Part shown: positions 36,655 to 45,384 of the stretch, in pieces
Position numbering within the stretch: the first letter of the stretch is position 1
Layout: each line of letters starts with the position of its first letter
DNA from: Oxalobacteraceae bacterium
Lineage (GTDB): Bacteria; Pseudomonadota; Gammaproteobacteria; Burkholderiales; Burkholderiaceae_D
Reading direction: 5' to 3'
NCBI GenBank assembly: GCA_027490725.1
Contig: JAIXXN010000029.1
Location: forward strand, 1-64,000
Length of the DNA: 64,000 nt
Notes under the pieces: model-generated
What the model was told of the DNA's origin: nothing
Databases searched by the model: none
What the model saw: the letters and a program-made list of their open reading frames with translations, nothing else
Program-made: the position numbers and the translations under genes

Positions 36655-37674
36655 TCAGGATGGATGGCGGCCGATGATGAACTGGCTGTCGGCGTCGCTG
36701 GTCGGGGTAAAGCCGGTCGCGGCCAGCCCCTGACGCAGCATCTTCATCAGGCGGTCCGGCACCCGCATCGCCGGTGCGCGCAGCGGGCCACCGTTGAAGC
36801 CGGCCAGCCAGTCCTGATACTTCCACATGCTGCGATTCAGCACGCCAGTACCACCCGCATAGGTCTGCGCCGCTGCGCCGTTGGCGTTACGTGCCGGCGC
36901 CATCTGCCAGAACAGCTGCATTGCCGCGTCCCATTGGCCCTGGCGCGCCAGCTCGAAGGCCTTGGGATAGTAGTCGCCCATCCACTGGGTATTGCTGGTA
37001 CCGGAAAACTGCAGATCCATCAGGCTCATCATCGGAATCGCGTCACCCTCGATCGGGCAACTGATCACCACCTCATCGCGGAAGTGGTGCCACATTTCGC
37101 ACAGCCCAGACACTAGCGGGAAGCCTTGTTCCGACTTGATCGCCACGATATTCGGAATATCATCGAGCAGCTTGCGCACAAACTCTACCGGCATCCCGGC
37201 GGGGTGCACCCGTTCGAAGCCCCACAGCGGAATCGGGAACAGCATGACCGCCAGATCGGTCGCGTCGCAGAAAGCTTTGGTGTAGTCATAGATCTCCTGC
37301 AAGGTGGTCGGCCAGAACTGCGGCGGATAGGACAGCAGCACGATGTCGGCACCAGCCTTTTCGGCCAGTTTGACGGCCTCGATATTTTCCTGCAGGGTGC
37401 CGAAGGCAGCGTGGAAGAACAGCCCCATGCGGTCACCTGCGGTGTCGCGCGCCCAGGCCGTGAACTGGGCATTTTCTTCCGGCGTGAGCGCCACTTCGGA
37501 ACATAGCAGGGTGTAGCTGTAGCCATAGTCCATGGCCAGCCCGATGTCGTGGCGGATACCCTTTTCATTGAGGCGCTTCAGGTCTGCGCTATAGCTGGGA
37601 ATGGTGACGCCACTACAGCCCACCAAATGCTGGCGCGCCCAGGCGCGTGCGTCTTGCTTGCGATACTTGGCCAT
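36655..37674 (-). CDS. Dihydrodipicolinate synthase-family aldolase/lyase
   Basis: A 339-residue class I aldolase-type protein. The start is the ATG at 37674, with an excellent GGAGGAAAG upstream; the frame runs 12 codons further. The Schiff-base lysine is in NIVAIKSEQGFP near 196 and the family Tyr in LLSYPP near 130. Family members include hydratase-aldolases that release pyruvate from ring-cleavage side chains. The substrate may be a flavonoid or phenylpropanoid fragment, but no motif settles it. Confidence 0.82.
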   Translation of the reverse strand: MAKYRKQDARAWARQHLVGCSGVTIPSYSADLKRLNEKGIRHDIGLAMDYGYSYTLLCSEVALTPEENAQFTAWARDTAGDRMGLFFHAAFGTLQENIEAVKLAEKAGADIVLLSYPPQFWPTTLQEIYDYTKAFCDATDLAVMLFPIPLWGFERVHPAGMPVEFVRKLLDDIPNIVAIKSEQGFPLVSGLCEMWHHFRDEVVISCPIEGDAIPMMSLMDLQFSGTSNTQWMGDYYPKAFELARQGQWDAAMQLFWQMAPARNANGAAAQTYAGGTGVLNRSMWKYQDWLAGFNGGPLRAPAMRVPDRLMKMLRQGLAATGFTPTSDADSQFIIGRHPS

Positions 37675-37821
37675 CTTTCCTCCGCTTGTGTGTTGTGCCA
37701 TCCAACACATCTTAGGGAAGTAAGCCAGATGCAGTAAGGCTGCGTCCGGGAAAGCAGCTATGCCGAATTTGCGATAGCTGCGGGGCCGCTTAGCCTGCCC
37801 CGCATCCTGGCAACCGTGCGC

Positions 37822-39714
37822 TCAGGGCTGCTGCAGCTTCTTCATCCGGTAGGATAGCTGCGGGCGCGTCAGGCCCAGCATGCGCGCCGCCGCCGACAGA
37901 TTGCCATCGGCGCGCTTCACCGCCGCCAGTATCAGCGTGCTTTCCAGATGATCGAGCGACCAGTCCTGCTCGGCAGACGAGGCCTGCTGACGCAGCATAT
38001 CAGGCAGCACATCGAGCAAGGCGCCGCCCGGTGTCTGCGGCACTTCCTGCATATTCGGCGAATTCGGCGAATTCGGCGTGTTCGGCGTCTGGGCATTGGC
38101 CGTCAAGCGGCCGGTCTGCGCCAGCGAGAAGTACGAGGTCTGGGCTTCTTCACCGCTGGTAAACAGGTGCGGCAGATCGATCGGGCCATCCTCGTCGGCA
38201 TAGATCACGCCGCGCTCCACCAGATTCTGCAATTCGCGGATATTGCCGGGGAAATGGTAGTTGAGCAAGGCATCGACCGCCCGTGCCGTAAACCCGGTCA
38301 CGCGGCGCTGGTGCTTGTGGCCATAGTGGCGCATGAAGTAGCCCATCAGCAGCGGGATGTCGTCGCGCCGGTCACGCAGCGGTGGCAGGCGAATCGGGAA
38401 CACGTTGAGGCGGAAGAACAGATCCTCACGGAAGCGACCCTGCCGGATTTCCTCGCGCAGATCGACATTGGTCGCCGCCACCAGCCGCACGTCGACTTTG
38501 ACGCTGCGCACCCCGCCGACCCGCTCGATCTCGCCCTCCTGCAAGGCGCGCAATAGCTTGCCCTGAGCAACCAGGCTCAGCGTGCCGATTTCGTCGAGGA
38601 ACAGGGTGCCGCCGGAAGCGCGCTCGAAGCGGCCCGCGCGCGACTGGTTGGCACCAGTGTAGGCGCCGCGCTCCACGCCGAACAGTTCGGACTCGATCAG
38701 GGTCTCGGGAATCGCCGCGCAGTTCACCGCCACAAAGGCCTGCTCCTTGCGCGCGCTGATCTGATGCAGCATGTAGGCGAACAGCTCCTTGCCGACACCC
38801 GACTCGCCCGTAAACAGCACCGTGGCGGCAGTCGGCGCTACCCGTTTCAGCATATGGCAGGCAGCGTTGAAGGCCGACGATACCCCGACCATCTGCTTTT
38901 CTGCATAAGGCCGTTCGTCGTCGCCCGGCAGCGGCGCCGCCTGCTGATGCGTGGCCGGTTCGCCATAGGCGGTGGTACTGACAAACGACTCGGCATTCAG
39001 GAAGCGCAGATCGTCTTCCACATTGTCCCATTCGTCCGCCGGCTTGCCGATCAGGCGGCAGTGCTTGTGACCCATCGCCGTGCACTCGAGTTCGCGATAG
39101 ATGGTCAGCCGGCCGATCATGGCGCTAGTGTAGCCGATCGCGTAGCCGGTCTGCATCCAGCAGGCCGGTTCCGTGCCGTGGCCAAATTCGGCCGTGTGCA
39201 CTTCGGCCTCACTGGAGTGGTGCCACAGAAACTCGCCATGGTAGGTACCGCGTTCGAAGTCGAAATCAAAATGCAGCGGCTCTACCTTCACCGCCCCTTC
39301 CAGCGAATGCATGCGCGGGCCGGCCGCAAACAGCGAACCCGGTTCGGCATCGGGCCAACGTTCGCGCAGCAACTGCGCATCGCGTGCGCCAGCCGAATAG
39401 CCAACCCGGGTGAACAGGCCACGGGTGCGCTCCGGGCCGATGCTCTCCATCAGTTCGCGCCGCAGCGAACCGAGCGAAGTCAGATGTAGCAATTGCATGC
39501 GCTGGCCATTCAGCCAGATGCGCCCATCGCCCGGTGAAAAATGCAGGCTTTGGGTCAGATCGTCCAGCGTCGGGGCAGCACCGGCTTTCAGGTTCAGGCT
39601 GCCGCCCTGCTGCAACATCTTGCCACTGACCCGGGACATCTCGGCCAGCGACACGCGAGGGGGGATAGTCATGTCTCCACTTTCTTCATTTTTTATCAAA
39701 TCATACATCGACAT
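37822..39714 (-). CDS. Sigma-54-dependent activator of the XylR/DmpR family
   Basis: A 630-residue enhancer-binding protein. Residues about 30-135 form the XylR_N sensor, then a V4R domain (about 140-215; HTAEFGHGTEPACWMQTGYA). Next is the AAA+ domain with Walker A GESGVGKE, the sigma-54 contact GAYTGA and Walker B GGTLFLDEIG, and a C-terminal Fis-type helix-turn-helix (NLSAAARMLGLTRPQLSYRM). Such proteins bind phenolic effectors directly. It is divergent from the calA-containing operon, whose promoter has a -24/-12 signature at 39856, so it is the likely activator. Confidence 0.92.
   Translation of the reverse strand: MSMYDLIKNEESGDMTIPPRVSLAEMSRVSGKMLQQGGSLNLKAGAAPTLDDLTQSLHFSPGDGRIWLNGQRMQLLHLTSLGSLRRELMESIGPERTRGLFTRVGYSAGARDAQLLRERWPDAEPGSLFAAGPRMHSLEGAVKVEPLHFDFDFERGTYHGEFLWHHSSEAEVHTAEFGHGTEPACWMQTGYAIGYTSAMIGRLTIYRELECTAMGHKHCRLIGKPADEWDNVEDDLRFLNAESFVSTTAYGEPATHQQAAPLPGDDERPYAEKQMVGVSSAFNAACHMLKRVAPTAATVLFTGESGVGKELFAYMLHQISARKEQAFVAVNCAAIPETLIESELFGVERGAYTGANQSRAGRFERASGGTLFLDEIGTLSLVAQGKLLRALQEGEIERVGGVRSVKVDVRLVAATNVDLREEIRQGRFREDLFFRLNVFPIRLPPLRDRRDDIPLLMGYFMRHYGHKHQRRVTGFTARAVDALLNYHFPGNIRELQNLVERGVIYADEDGPIDLPHLFTSGEEAQTSYFSLAQTGRLTANAQTPNTPNSPNSPNMQEVPQTPGGALLDVLPDMLRQQASSAEQDWSLDHLESTLILAAVKRADGNLSAAARMLGLTRPQLSYRMKKLQQP
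38052..38087. repeat. Nine-base repeat in the regulator's interdomain linker
   Basis: Four tandem 9-bp units (TATTCGGCG, AATTCGGCG twice, TGTTCGGCG) encode the repeat TPN-SPN-SPN-N between the AAA+ domain and the DNA-binding domain. Being a multiple of three, slippage would change linker length without a frameshift. Confidence 0.9.
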
Positions 39715-39730
39715 CTCTCCAAGTTCATCA

Positions 39731-39740
39731 TTTGATCAAA
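39731..39740. promoter_or_regulatory. Candidate upstream activating sequence of the sigma-54 regulator
   Basis: TTTGATCAAA is a perfect 10-bp palindrome about 115 bp upstream of the -24 box, matching the TTGATC / GATCAA half-sites of XylR/DmpR/TouR binding sites. A further half-site-like TATCAAATCAT lies near 39694-39704, inside the start of the regulator gene. Confidence 0.5.
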
Positions 39741-39855
39741 CATCGGCAGCACGCATCTTTTGCTGCAATGCGAGGTATCCAGTCCCGTCAGCGCCCCGCT
39801 CCACAGGGTAAAACCGCCCCATGCTGCATTGCAAAACCCAAAGCCACCGCTGAGC

Positions 39856-39871
39856 TGGCACGCAACTTGTA
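39856..39871 (+). promoter_or_regulatory. Sigma-54 (-24/-12) promoter
   Basis: TGGCACGCAACTTGTA matches TGGCACG-N4-TTGCA at all but one position, with exact GG-to-TTG spacing. The start codon of the first gene is 93 bp downstream, and an XylR/DmpR-type activator is encoded divergently. Confidence 0.85.
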
Positions 39872-39963
39872 ATAGCTAAGGCAAGAGAGGCAGGCAGTAC
39901 TGCATGCAACTAGCGTGCTAGCAGACTGACTTGCCCACCCACCCCTCATCCACAGGAGACCGT

Positions 39964-41433
39964 ATGACCAACGACAAGGCGCTTTTGCGCCCATCCATCT
40001 GGCAAGACCTGATATTCAATGGCGACTGGGTCGCCGCACACGGCGGTCGTCACAGCTTCCTCGAACCTGCCACCGGCGCAGCATTAGGCAGCGTTGGCCT
40101 GGCCGATGCCGAAGACGTGGCAAGCGCCGCTACGGCAGCCCGCGCCGCGCAGGCGGCATGGGCTGCCAGCGACTACAAGGAACGCGCAGCCATCTTTCGC
40201 CGTGCCGCCGCAGCCATCGTCGAACACCATGACGAACTGGCGACCTGGATCGTGCGCGAAACCGGCGCGATCCGCCCGAAAGCCGATCTGGAACTGCGCG
40301 AGGCCGGCGCCCATCTGCAGGAAGCCGCAGCGATGCTGACCCAGCCCAAAGGCCAGTTGCTAGCCTCTGCCAGCGACCAGATGAGCATTGCTCGACGCGT
40401 CCCGCACGGCGTGGTGGGCGTGATTTCGCCGTTCAACTTCCCTTTGATTCTGTCGATACGCTCGATCGCCCCGGCGCTGGCCACCGGCAACGCGGTGGTA
40501 CACAAGCCTGACCTGCAAACGCCGATCAGTGGCGGCGTGCTGATTGCCCGCATCTTCGAAGTTGCCGGTCTGCCCAAGGGTGTGCTGCACGTGCTGCCCG
40601 GTGCAGCGGAAGCCGGTCAGGCCATGTGCAGCCACCCCGACATCGCCATGATTGCCTTCACCGGTTCCACCGCCGTGGGCCGGGCCATCGGCGAACTGGC
40701 GGGCCGCAACCTGAAGAAAATGTCGCTGGAACTGGGCGGCAAGAACTCGCTGATCATCCTCGATGATGCCGACCCGGATATCGCCGCTGCCAACGTGGCC
40801 TGGGGCGCATATCTGCATCAGGGTCAGATCTGCATGGCATCCGGGCGCATCCTGCTCCAGCGCGGCATCGCCGATGCCGTCATCGAGCGTCTGGTTGCCA
40901 AGGCCACCCATCTGCCGGTCGGCGACCCGATGAGCGGCAGCGTGGCACTCGGCCCGCTGATCAACCCGCGGCAAGTGCAGCGGGTGCATGCCATCGTGCA
41001 CGACAGCGTGGCCGCTGGCGCCACCCTGCTGGCCGGCGGCAGCTACCAGAACCAGTTCTACCAGCCCACCGTGCTGACCGGCGTGGCCCCGGGCATGCGC
41101 TGCTTCGAGGAAGAGCTGTTTGGCCCGGTCGCCTCGATCACCGTCTTCGACACCGATGAAGAGGCCATCGCACTGGCCTCCGCCACCAGCGGCTGTCTGG
41201 CGCTGGGCGTGATCACGCCGACGCTGGGGCGCGCCATGCGCATCGTCGACCGCGTACCGGCCGGCCATGTCCACATCAACGACCAGACCGTGCTGGCCGA
41301 AGCGCACGCACCATTTGGCGGCGGCGGTACCTCGGGCAATGGCGGCCGTCATGGTGGCACGTCCGACTGGGACGAGTTCACCCAGTGGCAGTGGCTGACG
41401 CTCAAAACCGAAGCGCCACGCTATCCCTTCTAA
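39964..41433 (+). CDS. Benzaldehyde/coniferaldehyde-type aldehyde dehydrogenase
   Basis: A 489-residue ALDH starting at the ATG with AGGAGACC upstream. Landmarks of the XylC-like aromatic subgroup are ARRVPHGVVGVISPFNFPL near 141-159, SLELGGKNSLIILDDAD near 257-273 and HQGQICMASGRIL near 286-298. As it is followed directly by calA, the likely substrate is coniferyl aldehyde (giving ferulate), although vanillin and benzaldehyde are also possible. First gene of the sigma-54 operon. Confidence 0.85.
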   Translation: MTNDKALLRPSIWQDLIFNGDWVAAHGGRHSFLEPATGAALGSVGLADAEDVASAATAARAAQAAWAASDYKERAAIFRRAAAAIVEHHDELATWIVRETGAIRPKADLELREAGAHLQEAAAMLTQPKGQLLASASDQMSIARRVPHGVVGVISPFNFPLILSIRSIAPALATGNAVVHKPDLQTPISGGVLIARIFEVAGLPKGVLHVLPGAAEAGQAMCSHPDIAMIAFTGSTAVGRAIGELAGRNLKKMSLELGGKNSLIILDDADPDIAAANVAWGAYLHQGQICMASGRILLQRGIADAVIERLVAKATHLPVGDPMSGSVALGPLINPRQVQRVHAIVHDSVAAGATLLAGGSYQNQFYQPTVLTGVAPGMRCFEEELFGPVASITVFDTDEEAIALASATSGCLALGVITPTLGRAMRIVDRVPAGHVHINDQTVLAEAHAPFGGGGTSGNGGRHGGTSDWDEFTQWQWLTLKTEAPRYPF

Positions 41434-41457
41434 CCAATTCCACCACCAGGAGAGCAC

Positions 41458-42225
41458 ATGAAGTTACGTAACAAAACCATCGTCATCACCGGCGTAGCGT
41501 CCGGCATCGGCGCCGAAGTGGCACGGCTGGCGCGTTTTGAAGGCGCTACCGTGATCGGCATGGACCGCAACGAGCCAGGCCTGACGCTGGACGGCTTTAT
41601 CCCCGTCGATCTGGGCCAGACCGCCAGCATCGACGCCGCCATTGCCCAGCTGCCGCAACGGGTCGATGCCCTGTGCAATATCGCCGGCGTGCCCGGCACC
41701 GCCGATCCGGCACTGCTAGCACGCGTCAACTATCTCGGCCTGCGCCACCTGACGGAAGGCGTCCTGCCCCGCATGCCGGCCGGCGGCTCGATCGTCAACG
41801 TCGCCTCGATTCTAGGTGCCGAGTGGCCGCTGCGCCTCGCCCTACACAAGCAGTTGGCCGAGGTGCAGGGCTTTGCCGAAGGACAGGCCTGGCTGGACGC
41901 CCACCCGGTGCCGGCCGAGACCTGCTACCAGTACTTCAAGGAAGCACTGATCGTGTGGACCTACAGCCAGTCGCAAAAGTGGTTCCTGGCCCATTCGGTA
42001 CGCATGAACAGCGTCGCACCGGGTCCGGTCTTTACACCAATTCTGGGCGACTTCATCTCCATGCTGGGCGAAGAGCGGGTGCAGCGCGATGCCCACCGCA
42101 TGAAGCGCCCGGCCTACGCCGACGAGGTGGCGTCCGTCATCGCCTTCCTGTGCAGCGATGAATCGCGCTGGGTCAGCGGCATCAACCTGCCGGTCGACGG
42201 AGGTCTGGCTTCGACTTTTATCTGA
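41458..42225 (+). CDS. calA: Coniferyl-alcohol dehydrogenase (short-chain dehydrogenase)
   Basis: A 255-residue SDR closely matching Pseudomonas CalA in length and landmarks: GVASGIGAEVARL near 12-24, NIAGVPGTADPALLARVNYL near 77-96, the active-site region with CYQYFKEALIVW near 155-166, and the ending DGGLASTFI. It oxidises coniferyl alcohol to coniferyl aldehyde with NAD+. It lies 24 nt after the aldehyde dehydrogenase gene. Alternative family reading: hydroxysteroid dehydrogenase/carbonyl reductase. Confidence 0.88.
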   Translation: MKLRNKTIVITGVASGIGAEVARLARFEGATVIGMDRNEPGLTLDGFIPVDLGQTASIDAAIAQLPQRVDALCNIAGVPGTADPALLARVNYLGLRHLTEGVLPRMPAGGSIVNVASILGAEWPLRLALHKQLAEVQGFAEGQAWLDAHPVPAETCYQYFKEALIVWTYSQSQKWFLAHSVRMNSVAPGPVFTPILGDFISMLGEERVQRDAHRMKRPAYADEVASVIAFLCSDESRWVSGINLPVDGGLASTFI

Positions 42226-42287
42226 TGACTGTCATCCGCCCGGCCGCGCGTTAGCGGCCACACAAAACTATAACCAGGAGACTGATA

Positions 42288-43991
42288 ATGCAAGCGAATC
42301 AACGCCCAAGCCTTACCGTATTGGCATTGGCCCTAGCGGCCGCCCTGCCGGCAGCCCATGCCGTCGAGTTCCAGACCGACAATCCCGAACTCAAGATCAG
42401 CTGGAACAACACCTTCAAATACAGCAGCGCCTACCGTCTCAAGGACGCCGAGGCTGGTCTGCTGGCGGGTGGCTACCCTTCTGCCGGTGCCGCGGACTTT
42501 ACCGGCTATAACCTCGACGATGGCAACCAGAACTTCCGCCGCAAAGGCATCGTCTCCAGCCGCATCGACTGGCTGTCCGAATTCGATGCCGGCACCCGCA
42601 ATCTGGGCCTGCGCATCAGCGCCGCCGCGTGGTACGACGCGTCATACAACCGCAGCAACGACAACGGCTCGGCAGGCAGCAACGCCGTCACGCTGTCCGG
42701 GCGCGCCGCCAATACCTTCGCCGATGGCACCCGGCTGCTGCACGGTCGTAACGCCGAGCTGCTGGACGCCTTCGTATTCGCCAAAGGCACGCTGGGCGAG
42801 CTGCCGGGCACCGTCCGGGTCGGCCGCCACACCCTGCAATACGGCGAGAGCCTGTTCTTCGGTGCCAACGGCATCGCCAACGCCCAGGGGCCGGTCGATC
42901 TGGTCAAGCTGCTCAGCGTACCGGGCGCCCAGTTCAAGGAAATCCTGCGCCCCGTCAATCAGATCTCCGGCCAGTTGCAGGTACTGCCCAACGTGTCGAT
43001 CGGTGGCTATTACCAGTTCGAATGGCGCCCAACCCAGATCCCGGGTGTCGGCAGTTATCTGAGTTCCTACGACGCCGCCGGCGCAGGCAACACCGCCTTC
43101 CTGGTAGCGCCAACCAACAGTGGCGCGCCAGCCTTCTACGCCGTACCGGACATGAAAGCCAGCAACTCCGGTCAGGGCGGCCTGCAAGTCAAGTACTCAC
43201 CCGCCGGCTCGGACGTCGAATACGGCTTCTATGCAGCGCGCTATCACGACAAAACGCCGTATTTCTACCTCGGCTTCGCACCCGGCTTCCCGCCCGGCGC
43301 GCCGTCGACCATCAGGGCGGCGTACGCGGAAGGCATCCGCACCTTCGGCGCCAGTGCCAGCACGGTACTGCTGGGTGCCAACGTGGCCGCCGAAGTATCG
43401 GTGCGCCGCAATTCGCCGCTGGTCAGCGATCCCACCCCTAACTTCCTGTCGCGTGCAGGCGCCGGCGTGTTCGCCGACAACAGCGGCAATCCCGGCTACG
43501 CGGTCGGCAATACTGCGCACGTCAACCTGTCAGCGATCTATGTGATGCCGACCAATCCGTTCTTCGAGGGCGCGTCGCTGCTCGGTGAACTGGCATGGAA
43601 CCGCGCCACCAGCGTCAGCTGGCAGGGATCGCTCGACCCGAACACCACCCGTGACGCCACCTCGGCACGCTTTATCTTCGAGCCAGCCTACTATCAGGTG
43701 CTGGACGGACTTGACCTGTCGGTCCCGATCGGCCTCGGCTACAACATCGACGGCCGCTCGCGCGCCATCTTCAACTTCAACGGCGGCAGCTCGCACGGCG
43801 GCGATTTCAATATCGGCGTCAACGCCACCTATCACCAGGACTGGAAGTTCGGCATCAGCTATGTGCGCTTCCTCGGCGCGGCAGGCACCTTCCTGAAAAA
43901 TAATCCGGCCACCAATACGCCCATCCTGAGCTACGCCCAGTCGCTGGCGGACCGCGATTACATCTCCTTCAATATCAAACGCGCATTCTAA
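42288..43991 (+). CDS. DUF1302 outer-membrane beta-barrel protein (module B)
   Basis: A 567-residue paralogue of the 18970 protein, with a signal peptide (cleavage after PAAHA) and the same landmarks (ISWNNTFKYSSAYRL, YGESLFFGANGIANAQGP, C-terminal IKRAF with terminal Phe). AGGAGAC precedes the ATG. First gene of the second envelope module, 62 nt after calA, so probably in the sigma-54 operon. Likely outer-membrane entry route for a lignin-type phenolic or ester. Confidence 0.85.
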   Translation: MQANQRPSLTVLALALAAALPAAHAVEFQTDNPELKISWNNTFKYSSAYRLKDAEAGLLAGGYPSAGAADFTGYNLDDGNQNFRRKGIVSSRIDWLSEFDAGTRNLGLRISAAAWYDASYNRSNDNGSAGSNAVTLSGRAANTFADGTRLLHGRNAELLDAFVFAKGTLGELPGTVRVGRHTLQYGESLFFGANGIANAQGPVDLVKLLSVPGAQFKEILRPVNQISGQLQVLPNVSIGGYYQFEWRPTQIPGVGSYLSSYDAAGAGNTAFLVAPTNSGAPAFYAVPDMKASNSGQGGLQVKYSPAGSDVEYGFYAARYHDKTPYFYLGFAPGFPPGAPSTIRAAYAEGIRTFGASASTVLLGANVAAEVSVRRNSPLVSDPTPNFLSRAGAGVFADNSGNPGYAVGNTAHVNLSAIYVMPTNPFFEGASLLGELAWNRATSVSWQGSLDPNTTRDATSARFIFEPAYYQVLDGLDLSVPIGLGYNIDGRSRAIFNFNGGSSHGGDFNIGVNATYHQDWKFGISYVRFLGAAGTFLKNNPATNTPILSYAQSLADRDYISFNIKRAF

Positions 43992-44004
43992 GGAAAAAAC
44001 TATA

Positions 44005-45369
44005 ATGAAGACGACTCTGACTATTGCCGCTGCACTGGCGCTGGTTTTCCAACTGCCATTCGCCGGCACTGCCGGCGCTGCCGTCACCGCCGATGAAGCG
44101 GCCAAACTGCACGCCACCCTGACGCCGCTGGGCGCCGAAAAAGCCGGCAACAAGGACGGCAGCATCCCGGCCTGGGATGGCGCTTACAGCAAAGTGCCGG
44201 CTGGTTACAAAGCGGGCGAGTTCCGCGCCGATCCCTTCGCCAGCGAAAAACCGACACTTAGCATCACCGGTAAAAACGTTGACCAGTACGCGGCCAAACT
44301 GTCCGCCGCCACCATCGCGCTGCTGAAAAAATACCCGGCCTACCGCATCGACATCTACCCGACCCATCGCACTGGCGGTGCTCCAGCCTGGGTCTACGAA
44401 AACACCTTCAAGAACGCCACCCGCGCCAAATCGATCGACGGCGGCTTCGGTGTAGAAGGTGCGTATGGCGGCATTCCCTTCCCGATTCCGAAGACCGGCT
44501 ACGAGGCGATGATGAACCACCGTCTGGCATGGACCGGTGAAACCACCGTGTTCCCGCTGCGTACCACCATCGTCACCCCGGACGGCAAGCGCGCCACCGC
44601 CACCGAAGCCGAACAGACCATCATGCGCCCTTACTACTTCAAGGACGGCAGTCTGGATAAGTTCGACGGCATCTACCAGTTCGGTCGCCTGATTACCCGC
44701 GCGCCCGCCTCGAAAGCCGGCGAAGGCATTCTGGTCCACGATGGCATCAGCGAAGCCCAGCCGCGCGCGATCTGGCAATATCTGGTGGGACAGCGCCGCG
44801 TGCGCCGCGCGCCGTCCGTTTCCTACGATACGCCGGACTCGGTCACTTCCGGCATCGGCCTGTTCGATGAAGCGTTCATGCTGTTCGGGCCAATCGATCA
44901 CCATGAGCTCAAGCTGGTCGGCAAAAAGGAAATGTACATCCCGTATAACAACAACCGCGCCGCTGCCGCAAAAATCGCCGATCTGGTGGGCCCGCAATTC
45001 CTCAACCCCGATCTGGTGCGCTGGGAACTGCACCGGGTCTGGGAAGTCGAAGCCACCCTGATCCCCGGCAAACGCCACGTCGTCACCAAACGCCGCTATT
45101 ACCTCGATGAAGACACCTGGCAGATCATTCTGGTCGATGGCTACGACGCACAAGGCCAGATCTGGCGCGGCAACTACACCCTGACCTTGCTGGCACCGGA
45201 CGTGCCGGCGCTGGTGGGGAATGTGATGTGGGGCACCTACAACGTGCAGACCGGCGCCTATCTGCTCAACGAAGCTTCCAACGATCTGGCGTCGCAGTAC
45301 AAGACCATTCCACGTCTGCCCGCTAGCTACTTCGGTCCCGAAGAACTGGCCAACCAGGGCTCGCGCTAA
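44005..45369 (+). CDS. DUF1329 periplasmic protein (module B)
   Basis: A 454-residue exported protein, signal peptide residues 1-26, closely paralogous to 20631: GAEKAGNKDGSIPAW, NTFKNATRAK, YGGIPFPIPKTG and LNPDLVRWELHRVWEVEATL. Probable periplasmic carrier between the barrel and the pump. Confidence 0.85.
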   Translation: MKTTLTIAAALALVFQLPFAGTAGAAVTADEAAKLHATLTPLGAEKAGNKDGSIPAWDGAYSKVPAGYKAGEFRADPFASEKPTLSITGKNVDQYAAKLSAATIALLKKYPAYRIDIYPTHRTGGAPAWVYENTFKNATRAKSIDGGFGVEGAYGGIPFPIPKTGYEAMMNHRLAWTGETTVFPLRTTIVTPDGKRATATEAEQTIMRPYYFKDGSLDKFDGIYQFGRLITRAPASKAGEGILVHDGISEAQPRAIWQYLVGQRRVRRAPSVSYDTPDSVTSGIGLFDEAFMLFGPIDHHELKLVGKKEMYIPYNNNRAAAAKIADLVGPQFLNPDLVRWELHRVWEVEATLIPGKRHVVTKRRYYLDEDTWQIILVDGYDAQGQIWRGNYTLTLLAPDVPALVGNVMWGTYNVQTGAYLLNEASNDLASQYKTIPRLPASYFGPEELANQGSR

Positions 45370-45384
45370 GTGAAGGAGGCATCG

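Noticed and set aside
40360-41457. 365-codon open frame on the minus strand
   Set aside because: Antisense to a clear aldehyde dehydrogenase; low-complexity His/Gly/Gln composition.
43975-45153. 392-codon open frame on the minus strand
   Set aside because: Antisense to the DUF1329 gene; no ribosome site or recognisable domain.
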